Below, one piece after another: positions 1 through 8,999 of a DNA stretch of 64,000 nucleotides. Under the pieces are notes generated by a model, which was not told the DNA's origin, made no database searches, and saw only the letters and a list, made by a program, of their open reading frames with translations. Made by a program: the position numbers and the translations under genes. The stretch is from an uncultured Bacteroidota bacterium (GTDB taxonomy: Bacteria; Bacteroidota; Bacteroidia; 2-12-FULL-35-15): positions 1 through 64,000 of the forward strand of contig CAINDA010000051.1 of assembly GCA_903847205.1 (NCBI GenBank), given 5' to 3'. The first letter of the stretch is position 1; every line of letters starts with the position of its first letter.

Positions 1-150
1 ATGAACTTTAAACGCTTAATGAACCTTTGGAAGCTGGGACTTAAAAGTATTATTGAAAATTTATTCTTATTAATAATCAGATACTGGTGCACTTTCTTTA
101 TTCAAAAATTAAAACCGACTTTTTGAGTGCCGACTAAATAATTCCCTTGA

Positions 151-190
151 AAAAATAACCGGCTCCTTAATTTGAGAGCCGGTTATTTTT
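151..190. terminator. Bidirectional intrinsic terminator
   Basis: A perfect 15-bp inverted repeat (151-165 with 176-190) around a 10-nt loop, GC-rich in the middle and flanked by A and T runs so it can work in both directions. The stop codon of the minus-strand TIR-like gene lies inside the 3' arm, so it ends the long minus-strand gene block. Confidence 0.85.
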
Positions 191-1097
191 TTTCCAAAGC
201 TGCATCAAACTGAACTTTTATTTCTAAAGGAATTAACTCGGAAGGAAGGCTCATGGAAGATACTCTGGGAGCAGAAAATTTTTTAATTTCCTCGGTATTG
301 CAGTCTGCATCCGCAATAAAAAGTATCGGTGATTTAGCAGATGCTCCTCCGGCTTTTTTCCAAATCTGCTGCACAAAAGGAAGCGCCCATTCACCGGCGT
401 TTTTATAATAAATAACAGAAAGCCTGCTCACATTCATCTGTTGAGAGGCATATTCTTCGTAATCAAAATCTGAATCCTGCACTATAATCAGCTTAACTAA
501 TTTTAAAATGCCTGAAAGCATAAGATGAATTCTTGATGCTTCTTTCTCATCAAGCTGGTTACAAATTAAAAACACATCAGAGGGTTCTGTGTCATATTCT
601 TTTATCGACTGCTGATCCAAAATAATCCGGACGTCCTCAACAAACTGAATGGCCGATGGAACGCGGGATAAAATCATATTGTTGGACAAATGATGCTGCA
701 TGCGGTTAATAAAATCCAGCTGTCTTTTGTCTGCATCAGAATCGTCAAGCCTGCCCGGCATCCAAATAAAAGTTTTATATTTTTCATCCTCTTCAATTCT
801 TTTACGGGCTTTATTAAAATGATATTCGCTCATTGAAATACCATCCTTGTATTCGAAAAAAGTTTTGTCAATAAAGTGTACTGAGCAGGCTGAATTTTTA
901 ATTTCCTGATTAATAATTTCTGAGTCATCTATATCCGCCTCAAGACCGCTTTTGCCAGCTTGTGGCTTAACAAAGGCTGTTCCGTTCGAAAATGAAAATC
1001 CAGCACGCTGCAAAGTTAAAAGCAGGCGTTTTTCCGAATTGCTTTGCTGTGATCTGCCGATGCTTAAAAAAATTTTATTTATTTCTGCCAGCCCCAT
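183..1097 (-). CDS. Protein with two TIR/DUF4062-like domains (nSTAND-associated type)
   Basis: A 304-aa protein without signal peptide or membrane segment, so probably cytoplasmic. The first half begins with a beta strand (KIFLSIG) and a helix, then has the pattern of DUF4062/TIR-like domains: I..EI..SACSVHFI, a helix, then TFIWMPG and a QLDFINRMQ helix. The second half starts again with DVFLICNQLD, has a charged middle (DSDFDYEEY) and VIYYKNAGEWALPFVQQIWKK, which fits the second TIR-like domain seen in proteins accompanying nSTAND NTPases. It is the last gene of an all-minus block whose first gene is an nSTAND-WD40 protein, about 8 kb upstream. A role as effector or adaptor of that NTPase is inference. 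The family match is by eye; no NADase catalytic residue was established. Confidence 0.6.
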   Translation of the reverse strand: MGLAEINKIFLSIGRSQQSNSEKRLLLTLQRAGFSFSNGTAFVKPQAGKSGLEADIDDSEIINQEIKNSACSVHFIDKTFFEYKDGISMSEYHFNKARKRIEEDEKYKTFIWMPGRLDDSDADKRQLDFINRMQHHLSNNMILSRVPSAIQFVEDVRIILDQQSIKEYDTEPSDVFLICNQLDEKEASRIHLMLSGILKLVKLIIVQDSDFDYEEYASQQMNVSRLSVIYYKNAGEWALPFVQQIWKKAGGASAKSPILFIADADCNTEEIKKFSAPRVSSMSLPSELIPLEIKVQFDAALEKK

Positions 1098-1157
1098 TTT
1101 TTAAAAAATCTTTTTTCTTTTTATTTAATTCCTGCGCAGCTAAGATAATTAGTTTGC

Positions 1158-2063
1158 TTATTTAATCACATTAAATTTTCCGCCTGTAAGAATAGTGTTT
1201 TTTTTATCCCGGATAGAATAGAAATAAATGCCAGCTTCAAATAAACAAGTATTTATTTCTGCTGCATAATTTTTTATTTTGTAGTTACCAGCTAATCGGC
1301 CCCAAGCATCAATAATAAGTATATTATCAGATTCGTTAAAGCGAGCCAGTATAGTGATTTTATCAGTTGCTGGATTTGGAAAAGATTTAATGCCACCGGC
1401 ATAAATTTGGTCATATTCAATTCCTACAGATCCTGTAAAGGCGATATCATCAATAAAAAGCGTACTATTCTGTCTGGCTAAATTTACATCGAAACTTGAA
1501 GAAAATCCTATAATTGCTGTATCAGGCAAAGCTGACGAGAAGTATGAGAGATTAACCTGATACAAATTATATGAAAAATCGGGCGGAATTTCCATTTCTC
1601 CAAACGCTATTGTATCACTGCTTATACCATTCCATTTTGTAAGTGCAACACGAACCCCTGCTTTGTCGTTTCCTACTGGAATATATTTCGAATAAAATTC
1701 AAATTTTGAAGGACGTCCAGTATAAAGATAACCATACTCCAGCGATGGTGGAGAAATATTGATTTTACCTGTAAAAATATAACCGCTTGTATCTGGAAGT
1801 AAAGGGGATAATAAATTATTGTTGAGATAAACCGTTTTGATCTTTAATGCATAAATCCCAGAGTGTTTATCCAAACCCGTTGCTTTGAAAACTGAGATCG
1901 GATTTTGGGGGGTGGTTAATGAAAGGTAATTGAAAGTCTGCCAATCATCAGGCTCTTGGATACTGTTAACCGTACTCCAGTTTTCAAAACCATTGTTAGG
2001 TTGTGCGTTGATGTTTAAAAATAAGGAATATAGAGTCGAGAATAGTACAGCTGATTTTCTCAT
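1158..2063 (-). CDS. PCMD-like T9SS type A secreted protein, paralog 1
   Basis: About 301 aa. The start at 2063 is preferred over 2078 because it puts the charged end and hydrophobic core of a signal peptide (MRKSAVLF...NAQ) at the N-terminus. The mature part opens with GFENWS and continues with a roughly 180-aa beta-rich domain with GRP.K.EFYSKY.PVG, KWNG and STLFIDD, resembling the PCMD (putative carbohydrate metabolism) domain. The last about 75 residues (SFPNPATDKITI ... GGKFNVIK) are a type A T9SS sorting domain. It is the most downstream and most divergent of five tandem paralogs. Expected to be exported through T9SS to the cell surface or medium. The ligand is unknown; carbohydrate binding is only suggested by the fold. 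Confidence 0.8.
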   Translation of the reverse strand: MRKSAVLFSTLYSLFLNINAQPNNGFENWSTVNSIQEPDDWQTFNYLSLTTPQNPISVFKATGLDKHSGIYALKIKTVYLNNNLLSPLLPDTSGYIFTGKINISPPSLEYGYLYTGRPSKFEFYSKYIPVGNDKAGVRVALTKWNGISSDTIAFGEMEIPPDFSYNLYQVNLSYFSSALPDTAIIGFSSSFDVNLARQNSTLFIDDIAFTGSVGIEYDQIYAGGIKSFPNPATDKITILARFNESDNILIIDAWGRLAGNYKIKNYAAEINTCLFEAGIYFYSIRDKKNTILTGGKFNVIK

Positions 2064-2131
2064 GCATTTATTGAACAAATGTCAGAAAGAAACTTTTCAA
2101 ATAAAAAAACAATTTAATTAAACTCGCCTGT

Positions 2132-3037
2132 TTATTTAATTATATTAAATTTTCCCTTAAACAGAGGCCGCTCATTTTTATCACGGATGTTGTAGAAATA
2201 GGTTCCTTCACTGTACAAATTGGTATTAACTTTGGCATTGTAATCCTGTATTTTGAATGTTCCAGACAATTTACCTGAAGCCTCAATTATCTGAACATTG
2301 TCTGCTTCTGGAATTTGGGCAGAAATATTTATTTCACCTTTTGCAGGATTTGGAAATACTTTTACTTTGTCGGCATACAATTTATTTTCTTCGATGCCGA
2401 CCCATCCGGTGAAGGCTAGATCATCTAAAAAAAGTGTGCTTCCAACCCTTGCTCGGGATTTCTTATAGCTTGAAGAGAATGCAATCAAAGCCGTATCAGG
2501 TACTTCGGTAGAAGTGTAATCTATGTTAATCTGAAATGATGTATATGCAGAAGCTGGAGGGATTTTGAGGTCGCCGTATGCGATTGTATCTCGTTTTATT
2601 CCATTCCATTTAAAAAGATATATAGCTCCCCCGGCGGTATCGGTGGCTACTGGCTGATATTTTGCATAAAACTCCATTTTTGCAGGACGTCCGGAATAAG
2701 CATAACCGTACTTTAACGAAGGAGGAGAAATATTTATTTTGCCAGTAAAAACATCACCCATAGTGTCAGTTATTGACCCCGGAAAAGGGTTGTTATTGAT
2801 AAATATTGTTTTAAGTTCTAATGCATAATTTCCAGAATGTTTATCTACACCAGTGGCTTTAAGGGCGGAAATTGGATTAGCAGGGAAAGTAATAGACAGG
2901 AAATTCAGTGTCTGCCAGTTGTCAGGAGTTTCATAGGAATATTGTGTTGTCCAATTTTCAAAGCCAGGGTTAGGCTGGGCGTCACATCTGAAAATTACAA
3001 AACTAATAACGAGAAATATACTTGCTGATTTTTTCAT
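2132..3037 (-). CDS. PCMD-like T9SS type A secreted protein, paralog 2
   Basis: A 301-aa member of the five-gene tandem family. Signal peptide at 1-20 (ends CDAQ), then NPGFENWTTQYSYETPDNW, the PCMD-like domain with HSGNYALELKT, GRPAKMEFYAKYQPV, KWNG and STLFLDD, and a C-terminal type A sorting domain (VFPNPAKGEINI to the terminal IIK). By eye it is closest to paralog 3; long stretches differ only at scattered positions, so the two look like the latest duplication in the set. The gap to paralog 1 is about 70 bp, with no terminator seen between them, so co-transcription is likely. Confidence 0.82.
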   Translation of the reverse strand: MKKSASIFLVISFVIFRCDAQPNPGFENWTTQYSYETPDNWQTLNFLSITFPANPISALKATGVDKHSGNYALELKTIFINNNPFPGSITDTMGDVFTGKINISPPSLKYGYAYSGRPAKMEFYAKYQPVATDTAGGAIYLFKWNGIKRDTIAYGDLKIPPASAYTSFQINIDYTSTEVPDTALIAFSSSYKKSRARVGSTLFLDDLAFTGWVGIEENKLYADKVKVFPNPAKGEINISAQIPEADNVQIIEASGKLSGTFKIQDYNAKVNTNLYSEGTYFYNIRDKNERPLFKGKFNIIK

Positions 3038-3108
3038 TGTTGCTGAAAAATTTTTGTAAAAAATCGCTCGTTAAAAAACAATTTATACTAAGATCCGTCT
3101 TGCTCTAT

Positions 3109-4008
3109 TTATTTTGTGATACTGAATTTCCCTTTACTCAAGATCAACCCTTTTTTATCCCGAATGTTGTAAAAATATGTTCCATCGCTTAATAAATTAG
3201 TATCAATTTTTGCAGTAAAATTCTCTATTTTGTATGTGCCGGATAATCTACCTGCGGCATCAAGTATCTGTACATTATCCGCTTCTTTTATTTGGGCAAG
3301 AATAGTTACTCCATCTCTCACCGGATTTGGGAATACTTTTACATTTTCAATATCATGTTTTGGTTCATTGATTCCAACCCATCCTGTAAAAGCTAAATCA
3401 TCAACGAAAAGCGTACTGTTGACCCTGGATATAGATTTTTTGTAGCTTGAAGCAAATGCAATCAATGCAGAATCGGGAATTTCAGTAGAATTATAAATAA
3501 TGTTAATCTGAAACAAAGTATAAGCTGCAGTGGCAGGGATTTTAACGTCCCCGTAAGCAATTGTATCATGTTTTATTCCATCCCATTTTGTAAGCAACAC
3601 AACGCCCCCTGCTGTGTCGCTGCCGACTGGCTGATATTTTGCATAAAATTCCATCTTTTCCGGACGGCCTGTAAATTGATAACCGTATTTTAATGTAGGC
3701 GGTGAAATAGTTACTTTTCCGGTAAAAGCATAACCTATAGTATCTCTGAGAGTCCCAGGAAATGGATTATTATTCAGATATACCGTTTTAAGTTTTAACG
3801 CATAATTCCCAGAATGTTTGTCAACTCCTGTAGCTTTAAAAGCGGAAAGCGGATTACCCATTGTGGAAAGGAAATTCAAGGTCTGCCAGTTATCAGGTAT
3901 TTCATAGGTATATTGTGTAGTCCAATTTTCAAAACCTGGATTGATTTGGGATTTACAATTTAAAATTGCAAGAGTAAGTATTCCTAATATGAGTATAAAT
4001 CTTTTCAT
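3109..4008 (-). CDS. PCMD-like T9SS type A secreted protein, paralog 3
   Basis: 299 aa with signal peptide (MKRFILILGILTLAILNCKSQ), the PCMD-like domain (NPGFENWTTQYTYEIPDNW, GRPEKMEFYAKYQPVG, STLFVDDLAFTGW) and a type A sorting domain (VFPNPVRDGVTI ... GKFSITK). It differs from paralog 2 mainly at surface-type positions, for example VLLTKWDG against IYLFKWNG. A 194-bp gap separates it from paralog 4, long enough for a promoter of its own, although no clear -7 element was found there. Confidence 0.82.
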   Translation of the reverse strand: MKRFILILGILTLAILNCKSQINPGFENWTTQYTYEIPDNWQTLNFLSTMGNPLSAFKATGVDKHSGNYALKLKTVYLNNNPFPGTLRDTIGYAFTGKVTISPPTLKYGYQFTGRPEKMEFYAKYQPVGSDTAGGVVLLTKWDGIKHDTIAYGDVKIPATAAYTLFQINIIYNSTEIPDSALIAFASSYKKSISRVNSTLFVDDLAFTGWVGINEPKHDIENVKVFPNPVRDGVTILAQIKEADNVQILDAAGRLSGTYKIENFTAKIDTNLLSDGTYFYNIRDKKGLILSKGKFSITK

Positions 4009-4202
4009 GTTTTTGATTTCGCAATGTCTAAAGCTGAAATTTGCAACTGATTACTAAGATGAAGATTTAACAGTATGTTAAAGATACATCAAATTATACT
4101 TTATTGTTGATTGAAACAAACAAATTATCCAATTTGATGAAGCTGGATTCTTATAAAACTTAACAAATGCTGCTATTAACTTTTTAATTTCTTAAGTATT
4201 TT

Positions 4203-5108
4203 TTATTTGATAACATTAAATTTAGAAGCAGCAAGAATTTTATTTTTTTTGTCCCGTATTTCGCAGGTATAACAGCCTTCTGCAAATGCGCCTGTATTTA
4301 CGGCAGTATTGTAATTATAGATTTTGTATATGCCGGCCAGCTTACCAAAGGCATCAAAAACCTGCACATTATCCGCCGCTTCATTCAGAACTTCAATAGT
4401 TAGATTATCTTTTGCCGGGTTCGGAAAAATTTTTATTTTGACTGCCCCTTCATCCAAATGGTCAATGTCTGCAGTTCCTGTAAACGTCACATCATCTATA
4501 AACAGTGTACTGTTTTGCCTTGCACAGGTTGGCAACTTACTTGAGGCAAAGGCTATAACAGCTGAATCAGGCATTTCTGTTGATTTATAAATGAGGTCAA
4601 GTTGAAACAAGGTGTAGCCAGCTTCGGCTGGAATGTTTTTTCCGCCAAAAGCTACCGTATCATAACCAGCACCATTCCATTTTCTCAAACAGGCAATCAC
4701 TCCGGCAGTATCCCCTCCTACAGGTATGTATTTGAACCAAAATTCTAATTTGTCAGGACGGCTTGTATAAGGAAATCCATATCTGTAAGAAAAAGGGGAC
4801 ACTGCTATACTACCTGTAAAAACTGCACATCCTGTGTCGGCCAATCTGCCTGGAAAAATATTATTATTAATAAAAATAGTCTTCAATTTTAATGCATAGC
4901 TGCCAGAATGTTTATCTATACCTGTTGCTTTAAAAGCAGAAAGGGGGTTGGGCGGATTAGTGTTCGACATAAAATTAAGTGTCTGCCAGCCATCAGGATT
5001 TTGGTAATTAAATTCCTGAGTCCAGTTTTCAAAACCGCCATTGGGCTGGGCTTTACAATGTGAAATTGCGAAAATAAAAAAATAAGTAATGATAATTAAT
5101 CTTTTCAT
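4203..5108 (-). CDS. PCMD-like T9SS type A secreted protein, paralog 4
   Basis: Start placed at 5108 (MKRLIIITYFFIFAISHCKAQ), since the reading frame back to 5141 adds a charged stretch ahead of the signal peptide. About 301 aa. The PCMD-like domain begins GGFENWTQEFNYQNPDGW; it keeps SRPDKLEFWFKYIPVGGD, KWNG and STLFIDDV. The sorting domain runs from IFPNPAKDNLTI to the terminal NVIK. Unlike paralogs 2 and 3 it has extra cysteines in the mature domain (GCAVFTG, LPTCARQ) and in the tail (CYTCEIRD). Two of these could form a disulfide once exported; that is inference. Confidence 0.8.
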   Translation of the reverse strand: MKRLIIITYFFIFAISHCKAQPNGGFENWTQEFNYQNPDGWQTLNFMSNTNPPNPLSAFKATGIDKHSGSYALKLKTIFINNNIFPGRLADTGCAVFTGSIAVSPFSYRYGFPYTSRPDKLEFWFKYIPVGGDTAGVIACLRKWNGAGYDTVAFGGKNIPAEAGYTLFQLDLIYKSTEMPDSAVIAFASSKLPTCARQNSTLFIDDVTFTGTADIDHLDEGAVKIKIFPNPAKDNLTIEVLNEAADNVQVFDAFGKLAGIYKIYNYNTAVNTGAFAEGCYTCEIRDKKNKILAASKFNVIK

Positions 5109-5320
5109 TGTTTTGTTTTTGTCAGGCATACTACAGAGCAAGGCAGGAGGTTACATTGCTTGTGAAGATTTATTTCTTTTTATTTACTGAAAAGAAGTCA
5201 ATTAACTTTGCAAAAAAATGAAAAATTTTATGATCTGATTTTAAAACAAATATAAAATCTCGGGGCTTTAATTCGAAAATTCCGAATAGCCGGTCATAAG
5301 AATAAATGGTTTCAATTATT

Positions 5321-6223
5321 TTATTTAACGGTATTAAATTTACATTTTGTAAGAATTTTGTTTTTCTTATCACGTATTTCGCAGTAATAGATACCTTCTG
5401 CAAATAAACTGGTGTTTATATCCGTCTTATAATTATTAATTTTGTAGATTCCATACGGTCTTCCTAGTGCATCAATCACCTTCACATTATCAGCTTCTTC
5501 CAAAACTGTTTGAATAGTAACATTACCTTTGGCAGGATTTGGGAATACATTTACCTTGTCAGCATAAATATGCTTCTCCCCAATTCCAACATTTCCTGTA
5601 TATGCTAAATCATCAATAAACAGCATGCTTCCAACACGTACCGCATTTTTATTACTTGAAGCTAAGCCAATTTCGGCTGAATCGGGCAGCTCAGTTGAGC
5701 GGTAAATAAGGTTTATCTGGAATAAAGTATATTGCAATACCTGCGAAAATGTTAAAGATCCAGAAGCAACAGTATCAGAGGTTGTTCCATTCCATTTTTT
5801 TAAAACAACACCTACTGAAGCCCTGTCGATGCCAACTGGCAGATATTTAGCCCAGAATTCAAGCTTTTCAGGACGCCCGGTGTATGGATAACCATAGGTG
5901 ACAGCTACAGGGTTATAGTTAACTTTTCCTGTAAAAGCAACGCCGAATGAATCCGGAAAAATAGTGGAATCAGGATTGTTATTAAGAAAAACAGTCCGAA
6001 GTTTCAATGCGTAATTTCCTGAGTGTTTATCAATTCCTGTAGCTTTAAATGCTGATAAGGGATTGGGAGGCGAAAGGAGCGAAAAAGCATTCCCTGTCTG
6101 CCAATTATCTGGTTCCTCAATGCCAAATATAGTGCTCCAGTTTTCAAAACTGCCGTTGGGCTGGGCTTTGCAATGTGAAATTACGTGAGTCAGTAATATT
6201 GATATGAGTAAAAATTTTTTCAT
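5321..6223 (-). CDS. PCMD-like T9SS type A secreted protein, paralog 5
   Basis: 300 aa: signal peptide (MKKFLLISILLTHVISHCKAQ), PCMD-like domain (GSFENWSTIFGIEEPDNW, GRPEKLEFWAKYLPVG, KWNG, SMLFIDDLAYTG) and type A sorting domain (VFPNPAKGNVTIQT ... CKFNTVK). It is the first paralog in the direction of transcription. The 21-bp-period palindrome array lies 138-390 bp upstream of its start, so the array could control the whole paralog run. The 180-bp gap after it holds only low-complexity AT-rich DNA. Confidence 0.82.
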   Translation of the reverse strand: MKKFLLISILLTHVISHCKAQPNGSFENWSTIFGIEEPDNWQTGNAFSLLSPPNPLSAFKATGIDKHSGNYALKLRTVFLNNNPDSTIFPDSFGVAFTGKVNYNPVAVTYGYPYTGRPEKLEFWAKYLPVGIDRASVGVVLKKWNGTTSDTVASGSLTFSQVLQYTLFQINLIYRSTELPDSAEIGLASSNKNAVRVGSMLFIDDLAYTGNVGIGEKHIYADKVNVFPNPAKGNVTIQTVLEEADNVKVIDALGRPYGIYKINNYKTDINTSLFAEGIYYCEIRDKKNKILTKCKFNTVK

Positions 6224-6360
6224 GTTTTGTTTTTGTAAGGGTTAAAGCTGAAATTTTCACACTATTACTCAGAGTAATCTTTGTATACGACTTTTATTTT
6301 AATCCACGATTCTCATAATAGTGTCTTTTTTTTAAATTTTTTAGAGCAAATTATTAAAGT

Positions 6361-6603
6361 AAACGGTTGTTTGATGAACCAAAACAATTGTTTTTTTTAA
6401 GTAAACAACTGTTTTATTTCATCAAACATTTGTTTGGTTTGGGTAAACAATTGTTTTATCAAATCAAACAATTGTTTTATTTTAATAAACAATTGTTTTG
6501 GTTCATCAAACAATTGTTTTCTTTCATCAAACGGGAGAATATTTTAGTTAAACGGGGAATAAGTTTTAAAAAACGGGTCAATTACTTTTTCCAAACAATA
6601 AAT
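6361..6603. repeat. 21-bp-phased palindrome array 1 (AAACAATTGTTT)
   Basis: Units start at 6361, 6382, 6403, 6424, 6445, 6466, 6487, 6508, 6529, 6550 and 6571, exactly 21 bp apart, with a weaker unit near 6593. The first eight carry the 12-bp palindrome AAACAATTGTTT or a one- or two-base variant; the last ones keep only AAACGGG or similar. The 9-bp spacers vary. Twenty-one bp is two turns of B-DNA, so all palindromes face the same side of the helix. A reading frame across the array (6367-6615) is simply KQLF repeated every seven codons and is taken as a by-product. The array sits between the Kelch lipoprotein stop and the start of PCMD paralog 5. Confidence 0.9.
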
Positions 6604-6663
6604 ACTTACCCCTGACACAAAAATATAATTTAAGCTCAACTCTGTAACAGTTCAAAATTTTAT

Positions 6664-7926
6664 TTATTGACCATACACCCAGAAATCATTAAAAACAACG
6701 GAATTAATTTTGTTTCCGGCACCGATATATCCGTTTTTCCCAATCGCAAATCCGAAAGAAAATTCCCGTCCTTCGCCTTCAAAATCTGATTTTTGCAGCC
6801 AACTGTCGGAGGCCGGATTGTATTCAAAAAAATCTTTATAATAGTTAGTGCCGTCGGTACCGGTTCCAAAATACCCTTTATCTCCAATTGAAAAGCCGGC
6901 AGCTGCATAACGGATTGGCCCCGGAAAATTTGCTTTCTGAGTCCATTTTCCAAGAGGGTGATGGTTGATATCAAATCCCAGGCTGCTGTCAGCAGGGTTA
7001 TATTCCCAAAAATCCGTATGGTATAAACTTCCGTCGGAGCCCCTAAAAAGGTATCCTTTATTACCAATCGAAAAGCTGCTTCCTCCGTTGCTTTTTACTG
7101 ATAAATTCGCTTTTTTTACCCAATGATCAGTTGCAGGGTCATATTCTAATAAATCTCTGCGTGTTTGAAAAAGTCCGTCGCCTCCTGATCCAACATATCC
7201 TTTATTTCCGATTGAAAAGCCGAAAGCAAATGCTCTGGCCGTATCACCGCAGTCTGCTTTCTGAGTCCATTTGTCTAAGGTGGGATCGAATTCCCAGAAA
7301 TCTTTAAGAAATCCTGTTGTAACATATCCAGTTCCAATATATCCCTTATTTCCGATTGAAAAACCAACAGCATCAAATCTTTTCGTACCTCCGAAATCGG
7401 CCATTTGTGTCCAGGTATTTGAAGCCGGATCATATTGCCAAAAATCTCTGTACATAGAAGAGGTTCCATCATGCCCTGTTCCCATATATCCTTTGCTGCC
7501 TATTGAAAAACCAACACCTTCCGTTCTTCCTCCCCCTTTAAAATCTTTTTCGCGGCACCAATGGTTTGAAATCCCTCCCTGGCTTATATCCAGACAGGCT
7601 GCTTCACTCACTTCTTTTTTATTATTGCTTCTAACACAAATCTGACCAGACTTGTTTCCGAATTTTATCACAATGGAAGTTGTTCCCTGACCAGAAATGA
7701 TTGATGCATCATCAGGAACAGTCCATAAATAATAATCAGATCCCTCAACAGGCGCAATTGAATAGGTAATGCCTGAATCAGCAGGGCATAAGTTTTTTTG
7801 GCCTGTGATAGCTCCTGGAACCGGGGGAGGAAGGTCTTTTTTGCAGGAGGCGGTGAAGAGAATAAAAAAGATGAAAAATAGCTTCCTGCCAGTCCAAGAT
7901 AAATAACCAGTTTGTTTGTGTTTCAT
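6664..7926 (-). CDS. Kelch-repeat lipoprotein with PKD-like domain
   Basis: 420 aa. The N-terminus has a hydrophobic stretch ending in FTASCKK, a lipobox with the acylated Cys near residue 28, so it should be anchored in the outer or inner membrane facing the periplasm or surface. Next is a PKD-like domain (GSDYYLWTVPDDASIISGQG, residues about 35-115). About six Kelch repeats of around 48 residues follow, each with GFSIG.KGY.G.G and DFWEYDP....W.QK, closing a predicted beta-propeller (about 120-420). It starts 11 bp after the stop of the TPR/beta-barrel gene, a clear operon arrangement, and downstream of the nSTAND gene. It probably binds a protein or glycan ligand; the partner is unknown. 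Confidence 0.85.
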   Translation of the reverse strand: MKHKQTGYLSWTGRKLFFIFFILFTASCKKDLPPPVPGAITGQKNLCPADSGITYSIAPVEGSDYYLWTVPDDASIISGQGTTSIVIKFGNKSGQICVRSNNKKEVSEAACLDISQGGISNHWCREKDFKGGGRTEGVGFSIGSKGYMGTGHDGTSSMYRDFWQYDPASNTWTQMADFGGTKRFDAVGFSIGNKGYIGTGYVTTGFLKDFWEFDPTLDKWTQKADCGDTARAFAFGFSIGNKGYVGSGGDGLFQTRRDLLEYDPATDHWVKKANLSVKSNGGSSFSIGNKGYLFRGSDGSLYHTDFWEYNPADSSLGFDINHHPLGKWTQKANFPGPIRYAAAGFSIGDKGYFGTGTDGTNYYKDFFEYNPASDSWLQKSDFEGEGREFSFGFAIGKNGYIGAGNKINSVVFNDFWVYGQ

Positions 7927-7937
7927 GAAGTATGCCG

Positions 7938-8999
7938 CTATCTGATTTTTTTAATTGAATTTATCAAAGTATATGATATTGAAATGCCAATTTCAAATTT
8001 ATTCAGTTTAATGGCATTATCGATATAAAAATAATTATTTGTCAGGGCGGTATTTTCAAAACGGTTTGAAGTATTTGTCAAACTCATAAGGCCTCCGCAG
8101 TATCTCGCATCTATAAACAATCCAAGGTTTTTAAATTTATACCCAATGCCGGCACCGGCGATCCATTCATAATTATTTTCGTTTCTCATTTTCAGCATAT
8201 CCATATTTTCACTGCCTGCGGCAAAATTGGTTTTTGCCCCGGTATATGCATCCTCATTTATATATGCGATTGATGAGCCAGCTGCAGCCTTAGTCATTCG
8301 GAGGTACCCGATTCCTAAATCGACATAGGGCATAACGTTTTTACCTATCGGGAAATATTTTTTCAAATATAAAGGCACTTCAATAAAAGATAAATTTTCT
8401 CTATATGCCATTGACCAATCTGTTCCTCTTGAAAAATTTCTATTGTAATTCAGGCTGAAATCAATGAACTCAGAATTTAAAGAAAGCCCTTTATGGAATT
8501 CATATTCCGCCCAGATATTATATATAAGAATAGTTTTGGCAGTTGTATAAGGCGCGCTGTAATCAACATTGTTAAGAATAGAAAATGTTTTTGTGCTTTT
8601 TAATTTTGGCAGCAGGGCCGCATTGCGCACGCCTATTGAAAATTGGGGATGCACATCAAACTTTTTTACAAGGAGTTCAAAATCTTCGTTATTATTTCCG
8701 TCTTTCAATTCATAATGAGGATTGTTTTCCAGCATACTTTTTACATCGGCTTCTGCCTGTACTACGTTATCTTGTTCAAGATGAGATTTTGCGAGCAATT
8801 CGAGAATATCCTCGCTGATTTTTTTAGAAGTGCGGCATTCCTTAAAAGATTTTTCGAGAATACGGATACAGTTTTCATAATCACCGCTGTTATATAATTC
8901 TTCGGCCTGTTTTGTACTTTGGTCACAGCTGTTTTGTGCTGTTGAGGCAGCAATAAAGCAGGCAGTAAAAATAAAAAACAGAAGAAAAAATCTGACCAT
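7938..8999 (-). CDS. TPR plus outer-membrane beta-barrel protein
   Basis: 353 aa. A signal peptide (MVRFFLLFFIFTACFIAASTAQ) precedes a helical TPR-like region (QAEELYNSGDYENCIRILE, then LAKSHLEQDNVVQAEADVKSML; about residues 25-100). The rest has alternating amphipathic strands ending in an aromatic or basic residue (ILIYNIWAEYEF, YVDLGIGYLRM, EWIAGAGIGYKF, FIDARYCGG, FEIGISISYTL), as in PorT/OmpA-like outer-membrane barrels. The TPR would lie in the periplasm. It is between the nSTAND gene (78 bp upstream) and the Kelch lipoprotein (11 bp downstream), so the three are probably one operon. Confidence 0.75.
   Translation of the reverse strand: MVRFFLLFFIFTACFIAASTAQNSCDQSTKQAEELYNSGDYENCIRILEKSFKECRTSKKISEDILELLAKSHLEQDNVVQAEADVKSMLENNPHYELKDGNNNEDFELLVKKFDVHPQFSIGVRNAALLPKLKSTKTFSILNNVDYSAPYTTAKTILIYNIWAEYEFHKGLSLNSEFIDFSLNYNRNFSRGTDWSMAYRENLSFIEVPLYLKKYFPIGKNVMPYVDLGIGYLRMTKAAAGSSIAYINEDAYTGAKTNFAAGSENMDMLKMRNENNYEWIAGAGIGYKFKNLGLFIDARYCGGLMSLTNTSNRFENTALTNNYFYIDNAIKLNKFEIGISISYTLINSIKKIR

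Noticed and set aside
5170-5403. 77-aa minus frame after PCMD paralog 5
   Set aside because: Out-of-frame overlap with the end of a well-supported gene; no resemblance.
6361-6603. CRISPR array
   Set aside because: The repeat is a 12-bp palindrome with 9-bp spacers; CRISPR repeats and spacers are much longer, and no cas gene is present.
6367-6615. 82-aa protein made of KQLF heptads
   Set aside because: No signal or domain; the repeat arises from the DNA palindrome, and the related array uses another frame.
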